Source: Pseudomonas putida (GTDB lineage: Bacteria > Pseudomonadota > Gammaproteobacteria > Pseudomonadales > Pseudomonadaceae). Taken from it: a stretch of 64,000 bases of DNA. Made by a program: the position numbers and the translations under genes. The notes under the pieces are model-generated. The model was not told the DNA's origin. It saw only the letters and a program-made list of their open reading frames with translations, and did no database searches. The DNA lies in the NCBI RefSeq assembly GCF_022627325.1, contig NZ_JAETZZ010000003.1:186001-250000 (forward strand), given 5' to 3'. This document shows, in pieces, positions 63,486 through 64,000 of this stretch. Within the stretch, counting starts at the first letter, position 1; every line of letters begins with the position of its first letter.

Positions 63486-64000
63486 TCAGTGCCTGGCCTG
63501 CTGCTGGGCCAGGGCGCTGTCGGCGCGGATGTGACGCTGATCGGCAACCCTGCGGGTCAGGCCGATACGGTCGAAGTATTCCAGAATTTGCACACTGCGC
63601 TTGCGACCGATGCCCAACATATCGCGAAATGCGGCCACCTGCACTACCGGCGTTTCATTCGCTTGCCCAAGCAGCAGCTCTGCCATGCGCTGTAGCGTCG
63701 TCTCGGGGTAGAACAGGTCACGTACCACCTGATGCACGACGCCAAGCCTGGCCAACTTTCGGAGCAACAGGCGCACATCCCCCTCGGCACACTGTTCTTC
63801 GCTGGCCAGCGTCCGCACCCATGGCGGATCGAACTGCCCTTCCAGCAACCTTGGCTGCAGCCGCGACCATAGCGCGCTGTCGGCGTCGCTCAATTGCACC
63901 TTGTGATCGGGCAGATGCAACCACGGCCCGCTGCTGGCAATGGCGCCTTCGCCGAGCATTTCCTCGAGCAGGCTGACGAAGGCGGGACGCTCGACGGGCA
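63486..64000 (-). CDS. selB: Selenocysteine-specific elongation factor SelB, C-terminal part
   Basis: The open frame runs off the right edge; the visible 171 codons are the C-terminal winged-helix domains that bind the SECIS hairpin (LFYPETTLQRMAELL, FRDMLGIGRKRSVQILEYFDRIGLTRRVADQRHI). The GTPase domains lie beyond the window. Adjacent to the tRNA-Sec gene, it loads that tRNA at UGA codons, for instance of formate dehydrogenase. Confidence 0.93.
   Translation of the reverse strand, partial: PVERPAFVSLLEEMLGEGAIASSGPWLHLPDHKVQLSDADSALWSRLQPRLLEGQFDPPWVRTLASEEQCAEGDVRLLLRKLARLGVVHQVVRDLFYPETTLQRMAELLLGQANETPVVQVAAFRDMLGIGRKRSVQILEYFDRIGLTRRVADQRHIRADSALAQQQARH

Overview
This is a GC-rich, gene-dense chromosomal segment that reads as a member of the Pseudomonas putida group. 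The protein families and operon orders (mrdA-rodA-mltB-rlpA-dacA, ribD-ribE-ribBA-ribH-nusB-thiL-pgpA, eat-eutB-eutC, selC-selB) fit that group. So do the many copies of a GC-rich REP palindrome with core GCCGGCAAGCCGGC. I see no prophage, insertion sequence or CRISPR array. Most of the window is core genome.

Layout. 1-8156 (minus): cell elongation and housekeeping. The start of dacA lies at the left edge, then rlpA, mltB, rodA, mrdA, rlmH, rsfS, nadD and proA. 8361-12822: mpg, a DedA-PAP2 fusion, a Lon-N domain protein, lrgA-lrgB and a MaoC hydratase. 12916-17627: a MORN-repeat lipoprotein with a caspase-like C13 domain, a Rossmann protein, a YceK-like lipoprotein, ubiX and mpl. 17694-25375: ethanolamine/aldehyde catabolism. 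A sigma-54 activator is divergent from an aldehyde dehydrogenase, which is followed by eat-eutB-eutC. Two good sigma-54 promoters and a pair of inverted repeats that look like activator sites tie the cluster together. 25483-29101: GNAT, DedA, mtfA, ppa and a LexA-like regulator. 29102-30239 is the most non-coding stretch, with a probable small RNA, a frameshifted mini-gene, a REP pair and an 80-residue small protein.

30240-35618: an iron island with a FhuE/FoxA-like TonB receptor, divergent OmpR-type response regulator and kinase genes, and an IroE/PfeE-like periplasmic esterase. Fur-like sites lie in between. 35768-36635: FMN riboswitch and ribB. 36879-43827: xseB-ispA-dxs, btuB, btuF, a membrane protein and ribA. 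43962-50680: a solute-binding protein, pgpA, thiL, nusB, ribH, ribBA, ribE, ribD and nrdR, all on minus. 50787-53205: a lipoprotein, a methyltransferase, a CnoX-like thioredoxin and a small conserved protein. 53338-56423: a zinc-linked Zrg-type cluster behind a Zur-like palindrome. 56533-59139: ompW behind an ANR box, and two nucleotide-sugar type proteins. 59378-60692: two unknown small genes and an XRE regulator. 60870-64000: an AGCS symporter, an asparaginase, the selenocysteine tRNA gene and the 3' part of selB.

The most noteworthy items are a REP element and four 18-bp tandem repeats translated in frame in the linker of the sigma-54 activator, the matching activator-site/sigma-54 promoter architecture, the unassigned small RNA near 29.2 kb, the frameshifted mini-gene at 29.4 kb, the RibBA whose cyclohydrolase half lacks its zinc cysteines, and the MORN/C13 lipoprotein. 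All family assignments come from reading motifs and from remembered families; no database search was run.
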